Shown in pieces: positions 8,916-17,663 of a stretch of DNA of 58,792 nt. A program made the translations under genes and the position numbers. Within the stretch, counting starts at the first letter, position 1; the number at the start of each line of letters is the position of its first letter. Source of the stretch: Pseudomonas donghuensis (GTDB taxonomy: Bacteria; Pseudomonadota; Gammaproteobacteria; Pseudomonadales; Pseudomonadaceae); contig NZ_JH650760.1 of the NCBI RefSeq assembly GCF_000259195.1, positions 63,965-122,756 on the forward strand, read 5' to 3'. The notes below the pieces were generated by a model. The model had not been told where the DNA came from. It saw only the letters and a program-made list of their open reading frames with translations, and searched no databases.

Positions 8916-10139
8916 ATGCACAGTACAGCCCCCACGCCGACCGCCCAGGTCGGCTTCGCCATTTCCCTGGCCCTGATCGGCGCCCTCGGGCCCTCGGCAG
9001 TCGACATGTACCTGGCAAGCATGCCGAGCATTGCCAGCGAGTTCGCCACCTCCTATGCCGGGGTGCAGCTGACCCTGACCGTGTTCCTCCTGGCCATGGG
9101 TGCCGGGCAGTTGTTGTTCGGCCCGCTGGTCGATACCCTCGGCCGGCGCCGGCCATTGCTCGCCGGTTTGCTGGTGTTCGTCTGCAGCTCCCTGGCCGCT
9201 GCCGCCGCGCCAGACCTCAACAGCCTGCTGCTGGCGCGCTTCATCCAGGGCCTGGGCAGTGCCCTGACCCTGGTGGTGATCATGAGCATGGTTCGCGATG
9301 TCGCCGAAGGCGCAAGGGCGGCGCAGATCTTCGCCTTGCTGATGACCATCGAGGGCCTGGCACCGGTGATCGCCCCGGCGCTGGGCGGCTTTGTCGGTGC
9401 GCACTTTGGCTGGCGGGCGATCATGCTGGTGCTGGCGGCATTGGCGGTGCTGGTACTGATCAACTCGGCCGTGATGCTCAAGGAGACCTTGCCCGAGGAC
9501 CAGCGCATGGCCTGGCAGCCCCGGGAATTCCTGCGTACCTATGGGCGTATCGCCTGCGACCGCCAGTTCCTGCGCCCGGCCCTGGCCTTGTCGGCGGTGT
9601 TCTTCTTTCTGTTTGCCTACATCGGCGGTGCGGCCTTGGTTTACCAGGAGCATTTCGGGCTGTCGGTGGAAGCCTTCGGCACACTGTTCGGGGCCACCGG
9701 CGTGGCCATTTTGCTCGGTGCCGTCAGCGCCGGCCGCCTGGTGGCGCGCAAGGGCCTGGTGCGTCTGGCCCGCTGGGGCGCGGCGTGCATGTTGGTCGGT
9801 GCCGTGCTGGTGCTGGCTGGCGCACTGAGTGCGGCGGGGCTGGTGGGTATCGTTGCCGGCATGGCCGTGGCCATGTTCGGCCTGGGCATGGCCGAGGCGA
9901 CCCTGATGTCGCTGGTGATGGCGTCGCAGAGCAAGGCCCTGGGCTCGACCGCCGCCTTGCTCGGCGCCTTCCAGTTGATCATTTCGTCGTTCGCCACGCC
10001 ATTGTCGGGCATCATGGCGCCTTTGGGTGCGGCGCACTGGGCGCTGTTGCTTGGCGTCTCGGCGGTGTGCGTCGCGCTGCTGGTGCACATCAGCACCCGC
10101 CATGCCGAGCCGCACCTGCACAGCCTGGCTGGGCATTGA
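8916..10139 (+). CDS. Bcr/CflA family multidrug efflux MFS transporter
   Basis: 407 residues, 12 hydrophobic segments. Family hallmarks are LGPSAVDMYLASMPSIASEF in TM1 (Asp in SAVDMYL) and QLLFGPLVDTLGRRRPLL in loop 2-3, which are diagnostic for Bcr/CflA exporters. The start is ATG 8916 (MHSTAPTP), since the upstream extension has no family match. The TetR gene starts 27 bp after its stop, and an operator-like palindrome precedes it, so the pair forms a self-regulated efflux operon. Substrates may include drugs such as bicyclomycin-type compounds or metabolites; not predictable here. Confidence 0.87.
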   Translation: MHSTAPTPTAQVGFAISLALIGALGPSAVDMYLASMPSIASEFATSYAGVQLTLTVFLLAMGAGQLLFGPLVDTLGRRRPLLAGLLVFVCSSLAAAAAPDLNSLLLARFIQGLGSALTLVVIMSMVRDVAEGARAAQIFALLMTIEGLAPVIAPALGGFVGAHFGWRAIMLVLAALAVLVLINSAVMLKETLPEDQRMAWQPREFLRTYGRIACDRQFLRPALALSAVFFFLFAYIGGAALVYQEHFGLSVEAFGTLFGATGVAILLGAVSAGRLVARKGLVRLARWGAACMLVGAVLVLAGALSAAGLVGIVAGMAVAMFGLGMAEATLMSLVMASQSKALGSTAALLGAFQLIISSFATPLSGIMAPLGAAHWALLLGVSAVCVALLVHISTRHAEPHLHSLAGH

Positions 10140-10166
10140 TCCGTATTTGTTGTGGGAGACACCGCT

Positions 10167-10751
10167 ATGAGAAGCCTGACGCCGTCGGCGGAAAAAATCT
10201 GCGCGATTGCCGTCGAGCAGTTTGCCGAACTGGGTTATGACGCCTCGTCGCTGAACGATATCGCCGCCGCTGCAGGCATGCGCAAGCCGTCGTTGTATGC
10301 GCATTTCGCTGGCAAGGATGACCTGTTCCAGGTGGTCTATGCACGGGCCCTGCACGCCGAGCATGAGTACCTGGAGGCCTGCTTTGCCGAGAAGGTGACG
10401 GCCGGGGAATTGCCGGGGCAGCGCTTTGCCGAGCGTTTGAACCAACGTTACCAGGCGTCGGCGCACTTGCGCTTCATGCTGCGCACGGCGTTCTTTCCGC
10501 CGAGTGAATTGCGGCCGGTGATCTGCGCCGGGTTCGAGGCGTACCTGGCGCGTTTGGGCGAGTTGTTCACCCAGGCATTGCGCCGCTATGCGCCAGCGCT
10601 GGATGAGCAGCAGCAACGCTTGTATGGCGATGCCTACCTGGGGATTGTCGACAGTTTGAATGTCGAATTGATCTATGCGGGGGCGGGGGCGTTCGAGCGG
10701 CGCTTGGCGGCATTGTGGCGCTTGTTTGGGGAATCGTTGGCCAGGCTTTAG
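10167..10751 (+). CDS. TetR/AcrR family transcriptional regulator
   Basis: 194 residues. The N-terminal helix-turn-helix (about 8-55) reads ICAIAVEQFAELGYDASSLNDIAAAAGMRKPSLYAHFAGKDDLF, a clear TetR_N domain. The remaining helical part (about 60-190) is the ligand-binding domain, of the TetR_C_33/YsiA-like kind. GGGAGA lies eight bases before ATG 10167. It is encoded directly behind the Bcr/CflA exporter and probably represses that operon through the palindrome at 8848-8865. Confidence 0.88.
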   Translation: MRSLTPSAEKICAIAVEQFAELGYDASSLNDIAAAAGMRKPSLYAHFAGKDDLFQVVYARALHAEHEYLEACFAEKVTAGELPGQRFAERLNQRYQASAHLRFMLRTAFFPPSELRPVICAGFEAYLARLGELFTQALRRYAPALDEQQQRLYGDAYLGIVDSLNVELIYAGAGAFERRLAALWRLFGESLARL

Positions 10752-10757
10752 GGCCTC

Positions 10758-10825
10758 ATCGCTGGCAAGCCAGCTCCCACAGGTTCGGTGCATGCAGTCC
10801 TTGTGGGAGCTGGCTTGCCAGCGAT
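10758..10825. repeat. Paired REP element (type A)
   Basis: Two 24-bp copies in opposite orientation, at 10758-10781 and 10802-10825. Each begins ATCGCTGGCAAGCCAGCTCC, and together they form a long stem. The pair lies between the tetR and cupin stop codons, which converge here, so it may act as a bidirectional terminator or mRNA stabiliser. Identical or nearly identical pairs occur at 13124-13192 and 26966-27034. Confidence 0.9.
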
Positions 10826-10833
10826 GCTTTTTG

Positions 10834-11199
10834 TCAGGCTACTGCAAAGTAATGCTTCACAAAGCTCTCGCTGAGAATCTCCCACAACACCGGCGTGCCC
10901 TTGGTCACGAACCAGCTGTCACCCTGGTTGTAGGTGCGGCTGACGCCGCTCGCTTCGTCGGTCAAGCGCACTTGGCCGGTGACCACCACGGCCTGTTCAT
11001 TGAACGGGTAGACCATGCGGAATTTGCCCGTGGTGGTGCCAAAATAGGCGCTGCTGACCGGGTCGGTGGGGGCGCCGAAGGTCATTTTGCCGAAGGCGCG
11101 CACTTCGCCTTCGAGTATCTCAGAGCCCAGGTCGGCAACGGTGCCCCAGGCGTCGAGTTCGCTGAGCTGGAGGTTCTGTTTAACGGCAGTCAGGGTCAT
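10834..11199 (-). CDS. Cupin domain protein (DUF861/EutQ-like)
   Basis: About 121 residues forming a single small cupin. The beta-rich core is around GKFRMVYPFNEQAVVVTGQV and YNQGDSWFVTKGTPVLWEI. The usual metal-binding histidines of motif 1 are not evident, as in the DUF861 group. ATG 11199 is preceded by AAGGAA; the longer frame has no ribosome site. It lies 34 bp downstream of the FAD oxidoreductase, in the same operon. Small cupins of this type often accompany PuuB-like amine oxidases, but their function is unknown. Confidence 0.75.
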   Translation of the reverse strand: MTLTAVKQNLQLSELDAWGTVADLGSEILEGEVRAFGKMTFGAPTDPVSSAYFGTTTGKFRMVYPFNEQAVVVTGQVRLTDEASGVSRTYNQGDSWFVTKGTPVLWEILSESFVKHYFAVA

Positions 11200-11233
11200 G
11201 GCAGTGTTCCTTGAGGGTTGAAAACAATGGGTT

Positions 11234-12532
11234 TCAGCGCCGGCCATTCCAGTAGCCGGACAACTGGTGCCAGGACTTGCCGGCGGTCAGCAGCACCGCG
11301 CGCAGTGAGTCCTTGGCCGGGATGGTCGGGCGTGGCACCGAACTGATCAGGTCATAGCGCGCAGAGCCTTCGCTCATGCCTTCGGCCAGTACCTTGCAGA
11401 TGATGTGGCTTGGGGTGACGCCAAAACCGGAATAACCTTGCACGTAAAACGCGTTGCGCCGACCGGGCAGGGTGCCGATCTGCGGGAACAGGTTGGGGCT
11501 GCACGCCATCGGCCCGCCCCAGGCCAGGTCGATCTTCACGTCCTTGAGGTAGGGGAAGATCTTCAGCATCAGGTTGCGGTTCCAGGCCTTGAGGTCGCGC
11601 GGGATGTGCTCGACCAGCGGTGTGGCGGCACCGAACAACAGGCGGTTTTCGTTGGTCACGCGGTAGTAGTCGATCACCGGGCGGATGTCGCTGTAGGCGC
11701 CGCGAATCGGGCTGATGCGCTGGATCAGTTCGTCCGGCAGCGGCTCGGTCATCATCTGGAAGGCGTAGGTGTTGATGGTCGAGCGGTGCAGCTCCGGCTC
11801 CAGTTTGTTGAGGAAACTGTCGCAGGCCCACAGCAGCTTGCTGGCGGTCACCGAACCGCGCCCGGTGCGTACGCGAATGCGCTCGCCGTACTGCACCTGC
11901 AGCGCCGGGCTGTTCTCGAAGATGCGCACGCCGTGTTCGCTGAGGGCCTTGGCTTCACCGAGCAACAGGTTCAGCGAGTGCACATGGCCACCGCCCATGT
12001 GCAGCAGGGCACTGCTGTAGGCGTCGGAGCCGATGATCTGCTTGACCTCGCTGCCACCGAGAAAGCGGATCTCGTGCTGGGAGTTGACCGACTTGAAGTC
12101 CTTTTCCCAGGCGCGCAGGGTCTTTTCCTGGCGGGCATTGAAGCCCATGTAGCCGTAGCCATGGCAGAAGTCGGCATCGATGGCGTACTTGGCAATGCGC
12201 TGCTTGATGATGTCGGCGCCCAGGTCGCTGATCTCGAAGATCTGCCGCAAGCCATCGTCGCCGACGTGCTGCTTGATCTTCTCCAGGTCGTGGCCGATGC
12301 CGGCCATGATCTGCCCGCCATTGCGCCCGGTGCCGCCAAAGCCCAGGTACCGGGCTTCGAGCACGACGATGTTGGTGATGCCTTTTTCCGCCAGCTCCAG
12401 GGCCGTGTTGATCCCGGAAAAACCGCCGCCGATGATGACCACGTCGGCGTCCACGTCTTCTTCCAGGGTCGGGAAGCTGAGGTTGTATTTTTTGGTGGCG
12501 GTGTAGTAGGTCGGCGTTTCGATGTTGATCAT
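11234..12532 (-). CDS. FAD-dependent oxidoreductase, PuuB-like amine oxidase family
   Basis: 432 residues of the DAO fold. The FAD-binding Rossmann motif is DVVIIGGGFSGINTALELAE (about 29-48), followed by the GFGGTGRNGGQIM loop typical of gamma-glutamylputrescine oxidase and related secondary-amine oxidases. The C-terminal GYSGFGVTPSHI completes the FAD site. It likely oxidises an amine or amino acid to an aldehyde plus hydrogen peroxide. It is divergent from hpaR with a 149-bp gap holding an HpaR-type palindrome. This suggests a role feeding the 4-hydroxyphenylacetate route, for example from tyramine; the substrate is inference. Confidence 0.78.
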   Translation of the reverse strand: MINIETPTYYTATKKYNLSFPTLEEDVDADVVIIGGGFSGINTALELAEKGITNIVVLEARYLGFGGTGRNGGQIMAGIGHDLEKIKQHVGDDGLRQIFEISDLGADIIKQRIAKYAIDADFCHGYGYMGFNARQEKTLRAWEKDFKSVNSQHEIRFLGGSEVKQIIGSDAYSSALLHMGGGHVHSLNLLLGEAKALSEHGVRIFENSPALQVQYGERIRVRTGRGSVTASKLLWACDSFLNKLEPELHRSTINTYAFQMMTEPLPDELIQRISPIRGAYSDIRPVIDYYRVTNENRLLFGAATPLVEHIPRDLKAWNRNLMLKIFPYLKDVKIDLAWGGPMACSPNLFPQIGTLPGRRNAFYVQGYSGFGVTPSHIICKVLAEGMSEGSARYDLISSVPRPTIPAKDSLRAVLLTAGKSWHQLSGYWNGRR

Positions 12533-12656
12533 GGCGCTGCCTGAAAAGTGAAGTACTGATGGGCTCTATTAAGGCCCTGCGCCGCGCTGGCGTCTTGATC
12601 CTGCCTGCCGCCGGGCTTGACTGGCGGTGCCAGGGCTGTGGCAAGGCGTTGATTTT

Positions 12657-12670
12657 GTTAAAGTGTTAAC
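12657..12670. promoter_or_regulatory. Putative HpaR operator between the oxidoreductase gene and hpaR
   Basis: GTTAAAGTGTTAAC, extended outward to a near-perfect palindrome over 12653-12674, ends eight bases before the hpaR start. It matches GTTAATGTATTAAC upstream of hpaG1 in 12 of 14 positions. HpaR is known to repress both its own gene and the hpa catabolic promoter, so this is its likely site. It could also control the divergent oxidoreductase gene. Confidence 0.65.
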
Positions 12671-12681
12671 AAAATAGCCTG

Positions 12682-13119
12682 ATGATTAGCCAAGCCATGC
12701 CCCAACCGCGCCCGTCCCTGACCCTGACCTTGTTGCAAGCCCGCGAAGCGGCCATGCGTTTCTTTCGACCCTCGCTCAACCAGCACGGGCTCACCGAGCA
12801 GCAGTGGCGGGTGATCCGTATCCTGCACCAGCAGGGCGAAATGGAGATCTACCGCCTGGCGGAACTGGCCTGCATCCTCAAGCCGAGCATGACCGGGGTG
12901 CTGGTGCGCATGGAGGCGGCCGGGCTGGTCAGCCGGCGCAAGGCCGAGCAGGATCAGCGCCGGGTGCTGGTCAACCTGGCGGCCAAGGGCGAGGAGATTT
13001 TTGCCTCGATGAGCCAGTGCATGTCGAGCAACTATCGGCGTATTCAGGAGCAGTTCGGGGAGCAGAAGCTGCAGGCGTTGCTGGGCTTGCTGGAGGAGTT
13101 GAAGCAGGTGGGGCGGTGA
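12682..13119 (+). CDS. hpaR: HpaR, MarR family repressor of 4-hydroxyphenylacetate genes
   Basis: 145 residues with a MarR winged helix. LTLTLLQAREAAMRFFRPSLNQHGLTEQQWRVIRILHQ closely follows enterobacterial HpaR; recognition helix and wing are at about 55-100 (LKPSMTGVLVRMEAAGLVSRR). HpaR represses the homoprotocatechuate operon and is relieved by 4-hydroxyphenylacetate or related acids. ATG 12682 or ATG 12697 could be used, neither with a clear ribosome site; the shorter form agrees better with family N termini. It converges on hpaI with a REP pair between. Confidence 0.88.
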   Translation: MISQAMPQPRPSLTLTLLQAREAAMRFFRPSLNQHGLTEQQWRVIRILHQQGEMEIYRLAELACILKPSMTGVLVRMEAAGLVSRRKAEQDQRRVLVNLAAKGEEIFASMSQCMSSNYRRIQEQFGEQKLQALLGLLEELKQVGR

Positions 13120-13123
13120 CCGC

Positions 13124-13192
13124 ATCGCTGGCAAGCCAGCTCCCACAAGGTCTTCTGTAAACCTAACCTGTGGGAGCTGGCTTGCCAGCGAT
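13124..13192. repeat. Paired REP element (type A)
   Basis: Inverted 24-bp copies at 13124-13147 and 13169-13192 with a 21-bp loop, between the convergent hpaR and hpaI stops. Both arms are identical to those of the pair at 10758-10825. It is placed as a bidirectional transcription end or mRNA-protecting structure. Confidence 0.9.
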
Positions 13193-13205
13193 GAGGCCAG
13201 TACAG

Positions 13206-14009
13206 TCAATACACAGAAGGGCCGGATGAAGCCGGCGCCACCCCCCCCTTGAACCTGCCCGCCAACCCCTGCAAGCCGCGCATCAGCACCGTGGTATCCA
13301 CCCCCACCGCGACAAACCCGGCGCCCAGCTCCAGGTAGCGCCGTGCCAAGGCCTCATCGGCACTGAGAATCCCTGCTGCCTTGCCGGCCTTTTGAATCTG
13401 CCCGATCGCCTGTTCAATCGCCGCCTGCACCTCAGGGTGCCCGGGATTGCCGCGATACCCCATGGACGCACTCAGGTCCGCCGGGCCGATGAACACCCCG
13501 TCAACCCCCTCGACGGCGGCAATCGCATCCAGGTTCTGCAGCCCTTCAAGGCTCTCGATCTGCACCAGCAAGCACATCTGCTCATCGGCCTGGTCGAGAT
13601 AACCGGGGATGCTGTTCCAGCGCGATGCCCGCGCCAGGGCACTGCCGACGCCGCGCACGCCGTTGGGCGGGTAGTGCATGGCGCGTACCAGTTGGCGTGC
13701 CTGTTCGGCGCTTTCGACCATAGGCACCAACAGGGTTTGCGCGCCGATATCCAGCACCTGCTTGATCAGCGCGGTGTCGCCGATCACCGGGCGGATAATC
13801 GCCTGGGCCGGGTAGGGGGCGATGGCCTGCAACTGGCCGAGCATGCCGCGCAAGTCGTTGGGGGCGTGCTCGCCGTCGATCAGCAGCCAGTCGAAGCCTG
13901 CGTTGGCGGCAAGTTCTGCGCAGTACGGCTCGGCGAGGCCGAGCCACAGGCCGATTTGCGCCTCGCCGCGTTGCAGGCGTTGTTTAAAACGGTTGATGGG
14001 CATGTCCAT
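13206..14009 (-). CDS. hpaI: 4-hydroxy-2-oxoheptane-1,7-dioate aldolase
   Basis: 267 residues, HpcH/HpaI class II aldolase, TIM barrel. Family signatures are [29 protein letters not shown] near the start, the catalytic Arg in [10 protein letters not shown], and the metal ligands in [10 protein letters not shown] (Glu) and [12 protein letters not shown] (Asp). It splits the last ring-cleavage intermediate to pyruvate and succinate semialdehyde. GAGGA precedes ATG 14009 by seven bases; the longer frame upstream overlaps hpaH and is not used. It is the last gene of the hpa operon, ten bases after hpaH. Confidence 0.93.
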   Translation of the reverse strand: MDMPINRFKQRLQRGEAQIGLWLGLAEPYCAELAANAGFDWLLIDGEHAPNDLRGMLGQLQAIAPYPAQAIIRPVIGDTALIKQVLDIGAQTLLVPMVESAEQARQLVRAMHYPPNGVRGVGSALARASRWNSIPGYLDQADEQMCLLVQIESLEGLQNLDAIAAVEGVDGVFIGPADLSASMGYRGNPGHPEVQAAIEQAIGQIQKAGKAAGILSADEALARRYLELGAGFVAVGVDTTVLMRGLQGLAGRFKGGVAPASSGPSVY

Positions 14010-14019
14010 GGGCAAGTCC

Positions 14020-14823
14020 TCAAACGAAACGGCAGGCAATCGAACCGAGCATGTCGTAGTCGACATGGAAGGTATCGCCCGGGTTGGCCGCCACCGGGCG
14101 GGTGAAGGAGCCAGCGAGGATGATCTGCCCGGCTTCGAGGGTAACGTCGTACGGCGCCAGTTTGTTGGCCAGCCAGGCGACACCCTTGGCCGGGTGATTG
14201 AGCACCGCCGCCGAGACCCCGGACTCTTCGATCACGCCATTGCGGTAGAGCACCGCCGGCACCTTGCGCAGGTCGATATCGCCCGGGCGCACCGCGCGCC
14301 CGCCCATGACCACGCCGGCGTTGGCGGCGTTGTCGGAGATGGTGTCGAAGACCTTGCGCGTGGCCTGGGTCTGCGGGTCGATCTGCTGGATGCGCGCATC
14401 GATGATCTCCAGCGCCGGGATCACCCATTCGGTGGCGTCGAGCACATCGAACAGGGTCACGTTCGGCCCCTTGAGCGGCTTGCCGAGGACAAAGGCCAGC
14501 TCGACCTCGACCCGCGGCACGATAAAGCGCTGGAAGGGGATGTCGCTGCCTTCGTCGAAGAACATGTCATCGAGCAGCGCGCCGTAGTCCGGCTCGCTGA
14601 TGTTCGACGACACCTGCATGGCCCGCGAGGTCAGGCCGATCTTGTGGCCGACCAGCTTGCGCCCGTCCTGGATCTTTTGCGCGACCCAGGCACGCTGGAT
14701 GGCATAGGCGTCTTCGATGCTGATGCCCGGGTGCTCCAGGGAGAACTGCCGCACCTGTTCGCGGCTGCGTTCGGCGCGGTCGAGCTGGGCGGCGGCTTGT
14801 AGGATCTGGCTGTGGTCAAGCAT
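14020..14823 (-). CDS. hpaH: 2-oxo-hept-4-ene-1,7-dioate hydratase
   Basis: 267 residues of the FAH-fold hydratase family (like MhpD). [12 protein letters not shown] and [13 protein letters not shown] carry the conserved active-site and metal ligands. It adds water to 2-oxohept-4-ene-1,7-dioate, giving the substrate of HpaI. ATG 14823 begins [18 protein letters not shown], as in known HpaH. The open frame continues upstream into hpaX but only as overlap. It lies between hpaX (11 bp) and hpaI (10 bp) in the operon. Confidence 0.93.
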   Translation of the reverse strand: MLDHSQILQAAAQLDRAERSREQVRQFSLEHPGISIEDAYAIQRAWVAQKIQDGRKLVGHKIGLTSRAMQVSSNISEPDYGALLDDMFFDEGSDIPFQRFIVPRVEVELAFVLGKPLKGPNVTLFDVLDATEWVIPALEIIDARIQQIDPQTQATRKVFDTISDNAANAGVVMGGRAVRPGDIDLRKVPAVLYRNGVIEESGVSAAVLNHPAKGVAWLANKLAPYDVTLEAGQIILAGSFTRPVAANPGDTFHVDYDMLGSIACRFV

Positions 14824-14834
14824 GGCTGAATCTC

Positions 14835-16139
14835 TTACTGAGGGTTGACGATGGCAGCCTTGGTGCGCAGCACCAGCAAGCCGCCGAGGGTGATGAACAG
14901 CGCCAATACGTACAGGGCCAGGCTGGCGCTCTGGGTGGTGTCGCGCATCCAGCCGATCAGGTAGGGGGCAAGGAACGAGGCGATGCTGCCGAACGAGCTG
15001 ATCAGGGCGATACCGGCAGCCTGGGTGGTGTTCGAAAGGAACGCCGGTGGCAGTTGCCAGAACATCGGCAAGGCGGCGCTGGCGCCCATGCCGGCGATGA
15101 TCAGCCCGCCCAGGACCATGACGGCATTGCCTGGCGCCAGGCCCGCCACGGCAATGCCGATGGCCGACATCAGCAGCGGTACGCACAGGTGCCAGCGGCG
15201 TTCACGCTGACGGTCCGAGGAGCGGCCGCAGGCGATCATGAAGAAGCACCCGGCCAGGTACGGCACGGCGCTGAGCAACCCGACCCGGCCATCGCTGCCG
15301 ATGCCGGCGCCGTGGATCAGGGTCGGCATCCAGAACGCCAGGGTGTTGACCGCCAGCATCACCGCAAAGTACACCGCCACCAGCAGCCAGACCTGGCTGT
15401 CGCGCAGGATGCCGGCGAACGAGGTGATGGATTTGCGCTGTTCTTCCTGGCTCAGTTGCTCGCGCAGTTGCTGTTTCTGGTTGCCGTTCAGCCAGCTGAC
15501 GCTTTCGAAGCTGTCGGGCAGGCACTTGAGCACCACCAGGCCGAGCAACACCACCGGTGCGCCTTCGATCAGGAACATCCACTGCCAGCCACGCAAGCCG
15601 GCGGCGTCGTGGAACAGCTCGAGGATGCCGCCCGACAGCGGCCCGCCGACCACGCCGGCCATGGGCACGGCAATGGCGAACAGCGCGGTGATCTGCCCAC
15701 GGCGGCGGGCCGGGTACCAGCGGTTGAGGTAAACCAGGATGCCGGGGAAGAAGCCGGCTTCGGCGACGCCCAGCAAAAAGCGCAGGACGTAGAAGCCCGA
15801 GGCCGATTCAACCCAGAGCATGCTGGTCGACAACGTGCCCCAGACCACCATCAGGGTGGCGATCCAGCGCCGTGGGCCGACCCGGTCCAGGGCCATGTTG
15901 CTGGGCACGCCGAACAGCGCGTAGGCGATGAAGAACAACCCGGCACCAAAGCCGTAGACCGTGTCGCTGAAGTGCAGGTCGCTGCTCATCTGCATCTTGG
16001 CAAAACCAATGTTGATGCGGTCAAGGTGAGCGAACAGGTAACAGATCAGTAGCAGCGGCATCAGCCGCCAGGTGATCTTGCTGTGGGTCGAGTCATGTTG
16101 GGCAAGGGCAGCGTGTTCGGCAGTATTGGCTGTGCTCAT
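14835..16139 (-). CDS. hpaX: 4-hydroxyphenylacetate MFS transporter (ACS family)
   Basis: 434 residues and 12 membrane helices of the anion:cation symporter family. [23 protein letters not shown] (TM1) and [20 protein letters not shown] (TM4) are the family signatures. HpaX takes up 4-hydroxyphenylacetate by proton symport in Escherichia coli. Its place inside the hpa operon, between hpaF and hpaH, supports the same role here. The start is ATG 16139. A central loop (about 205-240) is long and hydrophilic, as usual in this family. Confidence 0.9.
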   Translation of the reverse strand: MSTANTAEHAALAQHDSTHSKITWRLMPLLLICYLFAHLDRINIGFAKMQMSSDLHFSDTVYGFGAGLFFIAYALFGVPSNMALDRVGPRRWIATLMVVWGTLSTSMLWVESASGFYVLRFLLGVAEAGFFPGILVYLNRWYPARRRGQITALFAIAVPMAGVVGGPLSGGILELFHDAAGLRGWQWMFLIEGAPVVLLGLVVLKCLPDSFESVSWLNGNQKQQLREQLSQEEQRKSITSFAGILRDSQVWLLVAVYFAVMLAVNTLAFWMPTLIHGAGIGSDGRVGLLSAVPYLAGCFFMIACGRSSDRQRERRWHLCVPLLMSAIGIAVAGLAPGNAVMVLGGLIIAGMGASAALPMFWQLPPAFLSNTTQAAGIALISSFGSIASFLAPYLIGWMRDTTQSASLALYVLALFITLGGLLVLRTKAAIVNPQ

Positions 16140-16190
16140 GATCTTGTACTTTTTGTCAGAGGGCCGTTGGGGAGGGCGGGTGGCTGTGGC

Positions 16191-16583
16191 TCAGCCCGCC
16201 TGGTTGCGCAGAAAGGCGTGAACATTGTTCTGCTTGAAGTTCAGTTGCGGGTGCAGCTCGATCATCTCGAACGACAGGGCCAGCAGGCGCTGGCTTTGCA
16301 GCTCGGCAAAATGCGCGGTGATCACCTCGAACAGCGTCTGGGCGACCTGGGTGCGGGTGTCCAGGTCGCGGCCATGGCCGACTTTCAGGGTCATGTGGAC
16401 GAAGGCGTAGTCATGCTTGCCATCGGCCATGCGCCAGCTGTCCAGGCGCACGCCGCGGCTGCGGATGCCACCCAGGGGGAACACGCCGCTGGCGCCCAGG
16501 CTGGCGTGGACCTTCTCGAACAGGCCGGGCAGGTCGGCCTGTTGCTCGATGTTGTCGGTGTACTCAATGATGAAATGCGGCAT
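16191..16583 (-). CDS. hpaF: 5-carboxymethyl-2-hydroxymuconate delta-isomerase
   Basis: 130 residues. The mature protein would begin with Pro after removal of Met (MPHFIIEYTDNIEQQ). This is the hallmark of the tautomerase superfamily, where Pro1 is the catalytic base. Length and sequence fit CHMI (HpaF), which isomerises 5-carboxymethyl-2-hydroxymuconate before decarboxylation. The start is 16583 rather than the longer frame to 16616, because Pro1 is needed and the extra part enters the repeat region. The gap to hpaX is 51 bp. Confidence 0.92.
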   Translation of the reverse strand: MPHFIIEYTDNIEQQADLPGLFEKVHASLGASGVFPLGGIRSRGVRLDSWRMADGKHDYAFVHMTLKVGHGRDLDTRTQVAQTLFEVITAHFAELQSQRLLALSFEMIELHPQLNFKQNNVHAFLRNQAG

Positions 16584-16603
16584 GAAGATCTCCGTTTGAA
16601 CGG

Positions 16604-16695
16604 CGGCAAGCGGCAAGCGGCAAGCGGCAAGCTACAAGCGGCAAGAGCGCGTGCTCTTCACTTGCAGCTTGTGGCTTGAAGCTTGTGGCTGCTGC
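16604..16695. repeat. Tandem 7-bp repeats with inverted partner inside the hpa operon
   Basis: Six head-to-tail 7-mers (CGGCAAG, one as CTACAAG) run from 16604 to 16645. They are followed by a hairpin AAGAGC-GCGT-GCTCTT (16643-16658) and then by CTTG-rich units on the opposite sense up to about 16695. In RNA the block could fold into a long stem. It fills the gap between hpaD and hpaF. Similar CAAGC-type arrays occur between genes in many pseudomonads. Confidence 0.85.
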
Positions 16696-16702
16696 CTTCG
16701 CG

Positions 16703-17560
16703 CTACAGCGGGAAGACAGCGTTGATCTGGCCGGTGCCGGAACTGCCGAACGGCTCGGTCAGCACCTCGACCGGCTTGTTGTAGTCGGCGCCGCCGAGCA
16801 GGCCCAGGAGCATCGCCGTGTCGTGCATGCCGCCTTCGCCGTAGCAGTGAGTGGCGTAGTCCGGAAGCATTGCGCAGAACTCCTTGAAGCGGCCCTGCTT
16901 CCACAGCTCGACCACCCGCATGTCCATCTGCTTGTCGAATTCGCGGGTCCAGTTGTGGATGTTGGCTTCGGCCTCGCGGTCGTCCGAGAAGCGGTGCGAG
17001 AGCGAACCCGAGGCCAGTACCAGGACCTTGCGGTCGCTCTTTTCAATGGCCCGGCGCACGGCGGCGCCGAAGGCGAAGCTGTCTTCCAGGCGGTGCCAGG
17101 CGCACCAGGCGGCAATCGACACGACCTTGAGCTTTTGCGCCTCCGGTACATCCATGTGCATGTAGCGCATCGGTACCAGGGTGCCGTACTCAAGCTCAAG
17201 GCTTGGGATGTTGTGAGCCAGGGTGCGCACGCCGGCGGCGTTGGCTTCAAGGCCGATCAGCTCGCCCAGCTCCGGGCAGCCGGGGTACTCGAAGTCCATG
17301 TTCTTGATGAAGTGCGGCAGTTCGTTGCTGGTGTAGGTGCCCTTGAAGTGCTCGCCGCAGTTGATGTGGTAGCCGCTGTTGACCAGCCAGTGGACGTCGA
17401 ACACCACGGCGGTATCGGCGCCCAGCTCGCGGGCGCGGCGGCCGATTTCCTTGTGTCCGGCGATCGCCGCCTCGCGGCAGCCATGATGCTTGCCGGGCAG
17501 TTCGGACAGGTACATCGAGGGTACGTGGCAGACTTTGGCTGCCAGGACGACTTCGCCCAT
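16703..17560 (-). CDS. hpaD: 3,4-dihydroxyphenylacetate 2,3-dioxygenase
   Basis: 285 residues of the LigB-type extradiol dioxygenase family. The first domain holds the iron-binding His in KVCHVPSMYLSELPGKHHG, and SLSHRFSD supplies later conserved residues. It opens the ring of homoprotocatechuate at the 2,3-bond using Fe(II) and O2. The start is ATG 17560 (MGEVVLAAKVCHV). It is separated from hpaE by 103 bp that contain a perfect REP-type hairpin, the largest gap in the operon. Confidence 0.93.
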   Translation of the reverse strand: MGEVVLAAKVCHVPSMYLSELPGKHHGCREAAIAGHKEIGRRARELGADTAVVFDVHWLVNSGYHINCGEHFKGTYTSNELPHFIKNMDFEYPGCPELGELIGLEANAAGVRTLAHNIPSLELEYGTLVPMRYMHMDVPEAQKLKVVSIAAWCAWHRLEDSFAFGAAVRRAIEKSDRKVLVLASGSLSHRFSDDREAEANIHNWTREFDKQMDMRVVELWKQGRFKEFCAMLPDYATHCYGEGGMHDTAMLLGLLGGADYNKPVEVLTEPFGSSGTGQINAVFPL

Positions 17561-17585
17561 GATGGAACTCCTGGTAATTGTTGTT

Positions 17586-17648
17586 GGAGCGGGCTTGCCC
17601 CGCGATGTGGTTTAGGACCGAAGCAAGATCGCGGGGCAAGCCCGCTCC
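17586..17648. repeat. Paired REP element (type B) between hpaE and hpaD
   Basis: Two 21-bp arms, 17586-17606 and 17628-17648, are perfect reverse complements (GGAGCGGGCTTGCCCCGCGA plus one base). It is a different REP type from the pairs at 10758, 13124 and 26966. Here it lies inside an operon rather than at its end, so it may reduce transcription of the downstream hpaD-F-X-H-I genes or stabilise upstream mRNA. Confidence 0.9.
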
Positions 17649-17663
17649 TACAGGGATCTGCTT

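Noticed and set aside
8807..10240. 477-codon plus-strand frame overlapping the Bcr/CflA exporter
   Set aside because: Arg/Gly/Pro-rich out-of-frame reading of the exporter gene, without hydrophobic helices.
16604..16645. CRISPR-like array
   Set aside because: Units are 7 bp without spacers; this is a simple tandem repeat.
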